This document shows positions 44,100 to 52,658 of a DNA stretch of 64,000 nt, piece by piece. Each line of letters starts with the position of its first letter. Position 1 is the first letter of the stretch. The DNA comes from CAYVTM01 sp964454645 (GTDB lineage: Bacteria > Bacteroidota > Bacteroidia > Sphingobacteriales > Sphingobacteriaceae). The stretch is taken from assembly GCA_964454645.1 (NCBI GenBank), contig CAYVTM010000002.1:124001-188000 (forward strand), read 5' to 3'. Under the pieces are notes generated by a model. The model was given only the letters and a program-made list of their open reading frames with translations, had not been told where the DNA came from and searched no databases. The translations under genes and the position numbers were made by a program.

Positions 44100-45515
44100 T
44101 TATCTATTCGGCCTGCCCGTTTTAAATTTCTTTCCGTCGGGGCTACCCAAGCGAACCATAGCGCATCGGAATCCGATATCGGCACTGGTTAATTCCTCAT
44201 CCATAAATCTACGAACACCCGGATTCAGGAAGTATGCACGGTCGTTCCAAGACCCCCCTTTGTACACACGGGCACGGTTATTAACCATACTTGCTATACC
44301 GTAATCGTATAAAGTTTCATCATCTAAGTCGCCACGTTTATCCGGATTAGCATAAGTATCGTAATCCACATCGCGTTTGATACGTCCTAAACTGTCTTTC
44401 TCGGTAATATTTCCGTCTGCATCCAAAGTAGGTTTGGTATATACGTTACCACGGAAAGGATTCAGGTCAGTATTATCTTCATGCGATAAAGGACGATATA
44501 CATCCATTACCCACTCACTTACGTTTCCTGCCATATTATACAATCCGAAATCATTGGGCATAAATGATTTTACAGGAGCGGTAATGTCGTAGCCATCATT
44601 AAGATAACCGGCAACCCCCATATTATCTCCACGCCCTCTTTTGTAGTTGGCATACATGATACCTTTACCTTTTCCGTCAGGGTCGCGCATCGATAAACCA
44701 TTCCATGCATATAATTTTTTCTCGTTCACATTTTCGTAGCGAGAATTCCCTTTTAACGCTTTTGCTGCATATTCCCATTCAGCTTCTGTTGGTAAACGAT
44801 AGCTCGGTAACAGGATACCATCCTGCAAACGTACCGGACGAGTACCATCGCTGTTCGGGTCTAAATTTTTCAGATTCTTTTTCACCAAACCTTCGTACTG
44901 GCCTACTAAATAGGCCGTCGTATTGAAGTTGTCTTCATTTACCTGATTTGGATTTACTCTCAGTATTCCTTTATCAATTAAGATTTGTTCATTTACACGG
45001 TCGGTTCTCCAAGCAGCATATTCATTCGCTTGTACCCAACTTACACCCACCACCGGATAATTCTGATAAGCCGGATGGCGTAAGTAGTTATCAACGAAAG
45101 GTTCGTTATACGAAAGAGGGTTTCTCCATACCAAAGTATCCGGCAAAGCGTTTTTATACACTTCTGGATAATCCATTCCGTACACTCTTTGCACCCAGTA
45201 CAAATATTCTAAATAATCGACATTTGTAACTTCGGTCTCATCCATATAGAAGGAAGATACGGTTACACGACGTTCCAGATTATCCATATCGTAGGTCAGG
45301 TCTTGTTCCATAGAACCCATCACAAAGGAACCTCCTTCAATGAGTACTAATCCCGGACCGGTTTCTTGCTCTACGCCTTTGAATACCTGATATCCACCAT
45401 TGTTCTTGTCGTTATATTTCCACCCGGTGGTTGGAGATTTTTGCGAACAAGAGGTCACTGTGATCGCAAGGCCTGCAACCAACATTGAAATTGAAAAATT
45501 GACAACTTTTTTCAT
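44100..45515 (-). CDS. gldJ: Gliding motility / T9SS lipoprotein GldJ
   Basis: Outer-membrane-associated lipoprotein needed for gliding and for stability of the T9SS core protein GldK in Flavobacterium. The 471-residue product has a lipoprotein signal (VTSC, lipid Cys23) and then an FGE-sulfatase (formylglycine-enzyme-like) fold: LVLIEGGSFVMGS, SFYMDETEVTNVDYLEYLYW, LPTEAEWEYAAKA, NMAGNVSEWVMDVY and ADIGFRCAM. GldK shares this fold, but TGWKYNDKNNGGYQVF and ETGPGLVLIEGG fit GldJ, and so does the neighbourhood of porU and porV. A near-consensus TATATTTA box lies upstream. Confidence 0.88.
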   Translation of the reverse strand: MKKVVNFSISMLVAGLAITVTSCSQKSPTTGWKYNDKNNGGYQVFKGVEQETGPGLVLIEGGSFVMGSMEQDLTYDMDNLERRVTVSSFYMDETEVTNVDYLEYLYWVQRVYGMDYPEVYKNALPDTLVWRNPLSYNEPFVDNYLRHPAYQNYPVVGVSWVQANEYAAWRTDRVNEQILIDKGILRVNPNQVNEDNFNTTAYLVGQYEGLVKKNLKNLDPNSDGTRPVRLQDGILLPSYRLPTEAEWEYAAKALKGNSRYENVNEKKLYAWNGLSMRDPDGKGKGIMYANYKRGRGDNMGVAGYLNDGYDITAPVKSFMPNDFGLYNMAGNVSEWVMDVYRPLSHEDNTDLNPFRGNVYTKPTLDADGNITEKDSLGRIKRDVDYDTYANPDKRGDLDDETLYDYGIASMVNNRARVYKGGSWNDRAYFLNPGVRRFMDEELTSADIGFRCAMVRLGSPDGKKFKTGRPNR

Positions 45516-45575
45516 TGTTGATCTGTTAAATGTTTAGCTTTTAAACGCTGTAAATATATTGATTATTATTAAAAC

Positions 45576-46544
45576 TTAAAATGCAGGACAGTTGATCCGT
45601 TTAAACGACCGTCCTCTGGCACGTTGTTGCGGTGCCGGCAACTCAATAGCTAAGGACACTTCATGCGCCCCCGATGCCGATGAACGTAAGGCCGATGTAA
45701 CCACATCGTAACTATATCCCACTTTATAAATATCGTATTTAACACCCACCAGGGCGATGAATGCATCCCCATTGACAAAGCTGGTACGATACCATCCACC
45801 CACTACAACCGGACCCCGATTATAGTACATACCCAAATTCAATTGGTTTGCAGTTCCTTGTTGTTGATAGAGAATATTCGGAGAAACACTTGCATTGGCC
45901 TGACGTTTCCCTACCGGGAAAAAGGCTCCCGCATGTGCTGTATATTTACGTAATAATGGTGAATTTCCTCCTACTACCGATTGATTCGGCTCTACTAAAT
46001 GATCTACTGCTACACCTGCAAACAAACGCTCAGAGAAAATTACCGCTCCCGTAGCAAAATCAATAAAGTTTGCAGATAATGAACCCGTATAATTTTCTAA
46101 TGAGGGTTCCACATTTCCTTGCTGATCATATCCCCAGATTAAGCGATCGGTATCTACCGTATGATTCGCATACGTTGCAGAGATCCCCGATTTGATAACC
46201 ACTTCCCTGTTCACGCGCAATTGATAGGAGTACACTCCCGAAGCATGTGTATTCCTGAATACTCCGTCGGCCTGATTATCGTTAGTTACCAATAAACCTA
46301 TACCACCACCCAACATAGGAATATGCTGATCGTAGGAAAATGCGAAATGCTCATAGGCGTTCTGTACTCCCGGCCATTGGTTACGGTAATTCAGTATAAA
46401 CCTCGGACCACCTGCAGTACCTGCAAATGCCGGGTTCAAATATAAGGGCGCAGCATAAAACTGAGAAAACTCAGGATCTTGTGCTAAGGCAGATGTTGCG
46501 GTAAACAAACTTATTAAAAGCACCGCTAATTTTTTCTTCAACAT
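45576..46544 (-). CDS. PorP/SprF family outer-membrane protein
   Basis: A 322-residue beta-barrel of the PorP/SprF family, whose members are T9SS components or partners of giant surface adhesins such as SprB. Signal peptide (about 1-21, ATSALAQ), then the hallmark DPEFSQFYAAPLYLNPAFAG and RNQWPGV, barrel strands, and the conserved C-terminal CPAF. It lies between gldJ (60-base gap) and divergent porU. PorP is usually next to porKLMN; its place here is less common. It has its own TATATTTG box. Confidence 0.88.
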   Translation of the reverse strand: MLKKKLAVLLISLFTATSALAQDPEFSQFYAAPLYLNPAFAGTAGGPRFILNYRNQWPGVQNAYEHFAFSYDQHIPMLGGGIGLLVTNDNQADGVFRNTHASGVYSYQLRVNREVVIKSGISATYANHTVDTDRLIWGYDQQGNVEPSLENYTGSLSANFIDFATGAVIFSERLFAGVAVDHLVEPNQSVVGGNSPLLRKYTAHAGAFFPVGKRQANASVSPNILYQQQGTANQLNLGMYYNRGPVVVGGWYRTSFVNGDAFIALVGVKYDIYKVGYSYDVVTSALRSSASGAHEVSLAIELPAPQQRARGRSFKRINCPAF

Positions 46545-46593
46545 TTGTTTCGCTCAAACAATTTTCAGGGTTAATGATTTCTTATAGGAATAT

Positions 46594-46601
46594 CAAATAT
46601 A
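46594..46601 (-). promoter_or_regulatory. -7 box before the PorP/SprF gene
   Basis: The reverse strand reads TATATTTG in the divergent gap to porU, giving a leader of about 45 bases to the ATG at 46544. It would serve the PorP/SprF-gldJ unit. Confidence 0.5.
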
Positions 46602-46729
46602 CATATTTTCCTAAAAGACTATAGTGCTAAGCAATTTTATTTATCAAAACTCGTTTAATTCGGGTCTCAGAAAAAAAAATGCATTTTTGTTTGCCAATAA
46701 TATTCCTTTTTACTCAAAAAACACAATCT

Positions 46730-49700
46730 ATGTTACATTATTTTCGGTTTTCGGTACTTTTTTCAATCCTGTTGATGCTTAGCAGCCTGCAATTATTCGC
46801 ACAAAACAGCTTTAAAAGGACTTTAATCTGGGAAAAACAGCAGATTCTCAATCCATATAATACCTACGAACTAAAGGAAAATTTTGATCTTGCCATATTC
46901 GATTATAAATATCCGGATATCCCTTTTTATTCCGAAAATTTCAAAGGGGGCTATACCCATGCCGAAATTATCAATACGGTTTTCGAACCTTTTACAAATC
47001 CTTTACCTTTAGAAAGTAAGGATTTGCTCCAATCGGATATTGTTGTCACTCAGAATATCGGTATCGAACGTAAGCAAGCTTTTCTTTCCATCAGTATTCT
47101 TCCTTTACGTATCAATCCTCAAAACGGACAAATTGAAAAATTAGTCTCTTTTGAAATCCGCTTAAGTACCCAAAATAATCGTAACATACCCGTGAATACT
47201 CGCAGCTACGCTTCCGAATCTGTTTTAAATACCGGGAATTGGTATAAAATGGGTATTATGAAAACAGGTATTTATAAAATAACTTACTCGGATTTACAAA
47301 GCCTGGGCTTTGACATGAATACGCTCGACCCACGCCATATTCGTATCTATGGAAATGGTGGCGGTATAGTTCCCGAACATAATCTTAGTCCGCGTATTGA
47401 CGACCTGGCAGAAAACCCTATTCAGGTAGTCGGGGAAGCCGATGGTTCATTCGATGCGGGCGATTATATTCTCTTCTATGCGAACAGTCCCGACAATATT
47501 AATTTCAGTAATATATGGGGTGTATATGTACACGAACGTAATGCACATACTTTGCAAAGTTTTTATTTTATAACGGCTGATAAAGGTCCGGGGAAACGTA
47601 TTCAAACCCGTGCTTCTTCGGGAGCAAGCCCCAACCATATTATCACCGAATTTGACGACTTCGTTTATCATAACAATGATATGAATACCGGAGTAAACAA
47701 AACCATCAAATCGGGGAGGGAGCTTTTCGGAGAAGAATTCAGCAATATACTTTCCTACGACTTCAAATTCGAATTTCCCAATCTAATAAAAACCAAGCCG
47801 GTAAAAATTCGGATGAGTGTTATAGGCAGAACCGAAAGGCCGGGGTCGAGCAGTTTCACAGTTCGTGCTAATAATACTCCGCTTACTACCCTGAACTGCG
47901 CCGGGGTAACACTCAGCTACGAACAACCCTACGGGACTATAGCTACTATTGCTGCGCCTGTAAATTATTTAAGCAACAGCGATCAGGTCATCTTGAATCT
48001 TAGTTATAACCGGCCCAATACAGGCTCTGTCGGTTATCTCAACTATATTGAACTAAGCGCTAAGCGTGCGCTGAACTATACCCCCGGACAATTCTCATTC
48101 CGCCATTTCGAAAGTGTGGGTGGAGGAAATTTCGGAAGATTCATAATGGATCAGGCAAACCCCTCATTACAAATATGGGATGTAAGCGATAAAATAAATC
48201 CTATTACCCAAGCTTATACCCTGCAAAACAATACTGCCGAATTCGTCGCCGATTGCTCAACCTTACACGAGTATATTGCTTTTGATCAAAGTAGTTTTCA
48301 TACACCTTCTTTTGCAGGAAAAATTCCGAATCAGAATTTACATGGTTTAGGGGTTTACGATTTTATTATTCTTACACATCCCGATTTTCAAGGCGAAGCC
48401 GAACGTCTTGCCGAATATCGCAGAACCCAAAGTGGCATGCGTGTATTGGTAATTAATCCCGATAAAATTTACAATGAATTTTCTTCCGGAGCACAAGATG
48501 TTTCGGGAATACGCGATTTTATAAAAATGTTTTACGACCGTGCCGGAACCCATGTAAACGACATGCCTAAATATCTTTTATTTTTTGGCGATGGCTCCTA
48601 CGATAACCGCGGCATCATTCAACCCAACACTAATTTCATCCCTACTTTTCAAAGTAAAAATTCTATCAATCCTATCGGCTCATACGTGTCCGATGATTTT
48701 TATGGTTTGTTAGATGATATTGAAGGCGGATGGGAAAGTGGAGGCACAAGCTACGGTGCCCAAGCCCTTGATGTATCAGTAGGAAGATTACCGGTACAAC
48801 ACATTTCACAGGCAAGAGCTATGGTCGATAAAATTATCCATTACAGCAACCCTTCAACCTTTGGCGATTGGAGAAATTCCTATGTACTGGTTGCCGATGA
48901 TGAAGATAACAATACACACTTGTCTCATGCCGAAGAACATTATGCTACTATACGCAACAAGGCAAAGCAGTATAATGTAGATAAAATTTATTTAGACTCT
49001 TACAATCAGATAAGTACTCCCGCAGGTACCCGTTACCCGGGAGTAAATAATGCCATTAATCAACGTATGAATTCGGGAGTTTTGGTAATCAACTATATCG
49101 GGCATGGCGGAGAAGTGGGTTTGGGGCATGAACAAATACTTACCATTCCGGATATCAATTCCTGGAAAAATAAAAACAATATGCCTGTTCTGATGACAGC
49201 TACCTGTTCCTTCAGCCGCTGGGACGATCCCGCCTTTCAATCGGCAGGAGAACTGGCATTGTTAAACCCTGACGGTGGCGCTATCGCTTTATACACTACT
49301 ACACGCGTAGTATATGCACACGAAAACAAAAACATGAACCAAAGTTTTATCAATGCTTTATTCGACTCTTCGAATGTAGGCAGCAACAATACCCTGGGCG
49401 ACATTTTCCGTATCAGTAAAAACCGGAATAATGTCGGGCTCACCACCAATAACAGAAACTTTACTTTATTAGGTGACCCTTCCATTCCTTTCAATTTACC
49501 CAAACATAAAGTGATTACCGATAGCATTAATTCCATATCGGTACATAGTCCGCAATTAGATACCATACAAGCGCTCAGCAAAGTAACCATCAGCGGACAT
49601 ATCAGCGATGAGCATGGAAACATTGCATCTAATTACAATGGTATTATCTATCCTTCCGTATTCGATAAAAAAACATTTGCCCGTACACTGGGTCAAGACC

Positions 49701-50590
49701 AGGGAAGTATAGCCGTGAATTATGAAGTACAGAAAAATGTTATTTACAAAGGGAAAGCCAGTGTAAAGAATGGACAGTTCAGTTATACCTTCGTAGTACC
49801 TAAAGATATTTCGTATCAGGTGGGACTGGGGCGCTTAAGCTATTATGCACATGCCAGAATGCTTGAAGCGAACGGAAGTTTCGACAGCGTACTTATCGGA
49901 GGCTCTTCTAATGCTCCTATCAGCGATCATACAGGCCCGGAGATTAATTTATTTTTGAATGATGAAAGTTTCGTTTTCGGAGGTATCACCGGACAAAACC
50001 CGGTATTGCTGGTTCAGCTCAACGATGAAAACGGTATTAATACGGTCGGAAATGGAATCGGCCATAACCTGAGTGCAACATTGATCTCGGAAAACAAAAC
50101 CGAAATCATCGATCTGAACGATTATTATGAAGCGAAACTCGACTCTTATCAGGAAGGAGAGATTCGCTATCCTTTATTCAATCTAACTCCCGGAAATTAT
50201 AAACTCAAGCTCAAAGCATGGGATGTGTTCAATAATTCGAACGAGGCTTTACTGGAATTCCGTGTGATGGATGCTTCTGAACTGACCCTCGAACATGTTT
50301 TGAATTATCCGAATCCCTTCACTACTCAAACCGACTTCCAGTTCGAACACAATAAACCCGGAGATTTTTTACAGGTACAAGTACAGATCTTCACCATTTC
50401 GGGTAAACTCGTAAAAACCATTCATCAGGATATTGCCTCTTCCGGAGCAAGGATACGGGGAATCAAATGGGATGGGAAAGATGACTTCGGTGATAAAATC
50501 GGCAGAGGCGTATACGTTTATCGACTCAAAGTACGTTCCTCTGATGGTAAGACTGCCGACAAATACGAGAAGCTTGTGATTCTCAATTAA
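46730..50590 (+). CDS. porU: T9SS C-terminal signal peptidase (sortase) PorU
   Basis: PorU is a C25 (gingipain-fold) cysteine peptidase on the cell surface that cuts off T9SS sorting domains and, in Porphyromonas gingivalis, joins cargo to anionic LPS. The 1286-residue product has a signal peptide (MLHYFRFSVLFSILLM, cut near LFAQ), a long beta prodomain, the catalytic His792 (NYIGHGGEVG) and Cys826 (LMTATCSFSRWDD), and a C-terminal FlgD-like sorting fold (YPNPFTTQTDF, GRGVYVYRLKV). ATG 46730 is chosen; an ATG 51 bases upstream would bury the signal peptide. porV follows after 141 bases. Confidence 0.94.
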   Translation: MLHYFRFSVLFSILLMLSSLQLFAQNSFKRTLIWEKQQILNPYNTYELKENFDLAIFDYKYPDIPFYSENFKGGYTHAEIINTVFEPFTNPLPLESKDLLQSDIVVTQNIGIERKQAFLSISILPLRINPQNGQIEKLVSFEIRLSTQNNRNIPVNTRSYASESVLNTGNWYKMGIMKTGIYKITYSDLQSLGFDMNTLDPRHIRIYGNGGGIVPEHNLSPRIDDLAENPIQVVGEADGSFDAGDYILFYANSPDNINFSNIWGVYVHERNAHTLQSFYFITADKGPGKRIQTRASSGASPNHIITEFDDFVYHNNDMNTGVNKTIKSGRELFGEEFSNILSYDFKFEFPNLIKTKPVKIRMSVIGRTERPGSSSFTVRANNTPLTTLNCAGVTLSYEQPYGTIATIAAPVNYLSNSDQVILNLSYNRPNTGSVGYLNYIELSAKRALNYTPGQFSFRHFESVGGGNFGRFIMDQANPSLQIWDVSDKINPITQAYTLQNNTAEFVADCSTLHEYIAFDQSSFHTPSFAGKIPNQNLHGLGVYDFIILTHPDFQGEAERLAEYRRTQSGMRVLVINPDKIYNEFSSGAQDVSGIRDFIKMFYDRAGTHVNDMPKYLLFFGDGSYDNRGIIQPNTNFIPTFQSKNSINPIGSYVSDDFYGLLDDIEGGWESGGTSYGAQALDVSVGRLPVQHISQARAMVDKIIHYSNPSTFGDWRNSYVLVADDEDNNTHLSHAEEHYATIRNKAKQYNVDKIYLDSYNQISTPAGTRYPGVNNAINQRMNSGVLVINYIGHGGEVGLGHEQILTIPDINSWKNKNNMPVLMTATCSFSRWDDPAFQSAGELALLNPDGGAIALYTTTRVVYAHENKNMNQSFINALFDSSNVGSNNTLGDIFRISKNRNNVGLTTNNRNFTLLGDPSIPFNLPKHKVITDSINSISVHSPQLDTIQALSKVTISGHISDEHGNIASNYNGIIYPSVFDKKTFARTLGQDQGSIAVNYEVQKNVIYKGKASVKNGQFSYTFVVPKDISYQVGLGRLSYYAHARMLEANGSFDSVLIGGSSNAPISDHTGPEINLFLNDESFVFGGITGQNPVLLVQLNDENGINTVGNGIGHNLSATLISENKTEIIDLNDYYEAKLDSYQEGEIRYPLFNLTPGNYKLKLKAWDVFNNSNEALLEFRVMDASELTLEHVLNYPNPFTTQTDFQFEHNKPGDFLQVQVQIFTISGKLVKTIHQDIASSGARIRGIKWDGKDDFGDKIGRGVYVYRLKVRSSDGKTADKYEKLVILN

Positions 50591-50612
50591 ATAGCAGAAT
50601 GTATATTTTTTT

Positions 50613-50620
50613 TATCTTTG
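50613..50620 (+). promoter_or_regulatory. -7 box before porV
   Basis: TATCTTTG in the 141-base porU-porV gap. If used, porV would have its own transcript with a leader of about 107 bases that contains the 8-base repeat array at 50632-50671. Confidence 0.5.
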
Positions 50621-50631
50621 CCGCTTCAAGT

Positions 50632-50671
50632 TAATGTGATAATTAGCTAATTGGGTAATGTGGTAATGGAG
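50632..50671. repeat. Five tandem 8-base TAATNNNN units
   Basis: The sequence reads TAATGTGA, TAATTAGC, TAATTGGG, TAATGTGG and TAATGGAG with an exact 8-base period. Similar TAATTxG-type arrays are scattered between genes in Bacteroidota genomes. Here it lies in the predicted porV leader. Confidence 0.7.
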
Positions 50672-50731
50672 ACAAACTTATTTTGTCGGTTTTATTAAAC
50701 AAAGAGATCTATTTTTAACATAAAAATATAA

Positions 50732-51952
50732 ATGAAGTTCAACTTTCAAAAAACGATTATACTATGTTTATTAGCAGGGCTTACAGTTCCTGCATCGTAT
50801 GCACAAATAAGTTCTCAAAATTTGGATGGCCGTGATGCCGTAAATGCTATCACAACAGCTGTTCCTTTCTTATTAATCGCTCCCGACTCACGTTCCGGGG
50901 CTATGGGAGATGCCGGTGCTGCCTCTTCCCCCGATGTAAATTCCAATCACTGGAATCCTTCAAAATTAGCTTTTGCCGACCGTCCCTATTCTATAGGTAT
51001 TTCTTATACTCCCTGGTTACAAAAATTAGTTCCCGATATTAATCTTGCTTATTTATCCGGTTATTACCGCATAGACGACCGCCAGACTTTGGGCGCTTCT
51101 CTTCGTTATTTTTCTTTGGGAAGCATCACCTTTACTGATTATACCGGACAACAAACCGGAGAAGGTAATCCAAATGAATTTGCACTTGATTTTTCTTATT
51201 CCCGAAAACTTTCCGAGCATCTTGCCATTGGTACTGCCTTCCGCTATATTCATTCGAATTTAGCGCAGGGACAAACCGTGGGTTCGCAGGATGTAAAACC
51301 CGGACAGGCAGTAGCGGTTGATATCTCTACCTATTACCAAAGTGAAGAATTGAGAGTTTCAGGAAAAAGAACTACACTCGGATTCGGAGCGAATATCTCG
51401 AACATCGGAAATAAAATGAGCTATACCAATGCTTCCGAACGTTATTTCATTCCTACGAATTTACGTGTAGGAGCATCCGGAAAAATGAAGCTCGACAATT
51501 ACAATGAAATTACACTGATTGTAGATATTAATAAATTATTGGTTCCCACGAACCCTATTTATCGATACGACAGCCTGGGGCAACCCGTTTACGGAGCTGA
51601 TGGCAAACGCGTAATTATACGCGGTGAGGATCCGAACAAATCGGTTCCCTCAGGAATCTTCGGTTCTTTTAACGACGCTCCTAACGGAATGAAAGAAGAG
51701 TTACAGGAAATTTATTATTCTGTAGGTGCTGAATATTGGTACGATAAACAATTCGCCGTACGGGCAGGTTATTTCTATGAGCATCCCCTAAAAGGAAACC
51801 GTCAGTTCTTTACCCTAGGCGCAGGAATTCGCTATAATATTTTCGGCCTGGATCTGGCTTACCTGATTCCTACCGAACAACAAAATCCATTGGAAAATAC
51901 CTTACGTTTTTCCTTAACCTTTAACTTCGAGAATCCCGAAAAGAAGAATTAA
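50732..51952 (+). CDS. porV: T9SS shuttle protein PorV
   Basis: PorV (LptO) is a 14-strand outer-membrane barrel of the FadL type that takes folded cargo from the SprA pore to the PorU sortase. The 406-residue product has a signal peptide (about 1-24, ASYAQ), then VPFLLIAPDSRSGAMGDAG and SNHWNPSKLAF, both diagnostic, followed by barrel strands ending NTLRFSLTFNF. It lies in the usual porU-porV pair, with gldJ nearby. Confidence 0.94.
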   Translation: MKFNFQKTIILCLLAGLTVPASYAQISSQNLDGRDAVNAITTAVPFLLIAPDSRSGAMGDAGAASSPDVNSNHWNPSKLAFADRPYSIGISYTPWLQKLVPDINLAYLSGYYRIDDRQTLGASLRYFSLGSITFTDYTGQQTGEGNPNEFALDFSYSRKLSEHLAIGTAFRYIHSNLAQGQTVGSQDVKPGQAVAVDISTYYQSEELRVSGKRTTLGFGANISNIGNKMSYTNASERYFIPTNLRVGASGKMKLDNYNEITLIVDINKLLVPTNPIYRYDSLGQPVYGADGKRVIIRGEDPNKSVPSGIFGSFNDAPNGMKEELQEIYYSVGAEYWYDKQFAVRAGYFYEHPLKGNRQFFTLGAGIRYNIFGLDLAYLIPTEQQNPLENTLRFSLTFNFENPEKKN

Positions 51953-51957
51953 CATTC

Positions 51958-52434
51958 ATGAAAATCAGAATCGGTTTTGGCTTTGATGTCCATCAGTTAA
52001 AAGAAGGACATCCTTTTTATATGGGCGGTGTAGAGCTTAATCATTACAAAGGGGCTTTTGGCCATTCCGATGCCGATGTACTGGCACATGCCATTTGTGA
52101 TGCACTTCTGGGTGCTGCAAACTTAGGCGATATCGGATTTCATTTCCCGAATACCGATGCGCGTTGGAAAAACATTAACAGCTTAGTTTTATTGGCAGAG
52201 GTTGTTAAATTATTGAGGGAAAAATCATACAGCATCGGAAATATCGATTGTATGATTTGTTTAGAGGCTCCGAAAATAAATCCACACATACCGGTAATGA
52301 AAAAAGCGTTATCCGAAACCATGCAAATTCCTGAAGAGGATATCTCTATCAAAGCTACGACCAACGAACAAATGGGGTTCATTGGTCGTGAAGAAGGCGT
52401 GGTTGCCTATGCGGTTGCATTAATAAATCGTTAA
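51958..52434 (+). CDS. ispF: 2-C-methyl-D-erythritol 2,4-cyclodiphosphate synthase
   Basis: IspF closes the cyclodiphosphate ring in the non-mevalonate isoprenoid pathway. The 158-residue product has the zinc ligands Asp10 and His12 in FGFDVHQL, HSDADVLAHAICDALLGA, the FHFPNTD loop and IKATTNEQMGFIGREEG. It starts 5 bases after porV, so the two are probably co-transcribed although unrelated in function. dxs, the first enzyme of the pathway, is at 24999. Confidence 0.97.
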   Translation: MKIRIGFGFDVHQLKEGHPFYMGGVELNHYKGAFGHSDADVLAHAICDALLGAANLGDIGFHFPNTDARWKNINSLVLLAEVVKLLREKSYSIGNIDCMICLEAPKINPHIPVMKKALSETMQIPEEDISIKATTNEQMGFIGREEGVVAYAVALINR

Positions 52435-52440
52435 ATTTTG

Positions 52441-52600
52441 TAAACATGCGAGGCAAATTATACTCTACCTCTGCTTTGTGTTTATTCTTTTTTTAAAACC
52501 GTCTCTGCGAAAGAATTTGTGAACTTTGCAGGTACTTTTAAAACCGCAGAATGCGGAGATATACTCATTGCATTGTGCAAAGTTTGAACACGACAGAGAG
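52441..52600. repeat. Decayed repeat stretch with direct repeat and small hairpins
   Basis: In the 224-base gap after ispF, TTTTAAAACCG occurs at 52491-52501 and 52536-52546. Small hairpins CCGCA/TGCGG (52544-52556) and TTGCA/TGCAA (52568-52580) follow. CTCTGC and ACTTTGCA words recall the CTTTGCG-type stretch at 31355-31442. No gene was seen. Confidence 0.4.
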
Positions 52601-52646
52601 GGCGGAACTTATACTCGTCAGATAAAGTTTTTAAGCAATAAAATTA

Positions 52647-52654
52647 TATATTTG
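52647..52654 (+). promoter_or_regulatory. -7 box abutting the Wzi gene start
   Basis: TATATTTG, then CTGA and the ATG at 52659. The 4-base distance predicts a leaderless mRNA, as for rlmN and the amidohydrolase. Confidence 0.55.
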
Positions 52655-52658
52655 CTGA

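Noticed and set aside
44100..45515. GldK/PorK identity for the FGE-sulfatase-fold lipoprotein
   Set aside because: The TGWKYND and ETGPGLVLIEGG blocks and the porU/porV neighbourhood fit GldJ better, and no gldL, gldM or gldN follows.
46679..46729. Upstream ATG start for porU
   Set aside because: It would place 17 residues before the signal peptide; the ATG at 46730 gives a standard signal sequence.
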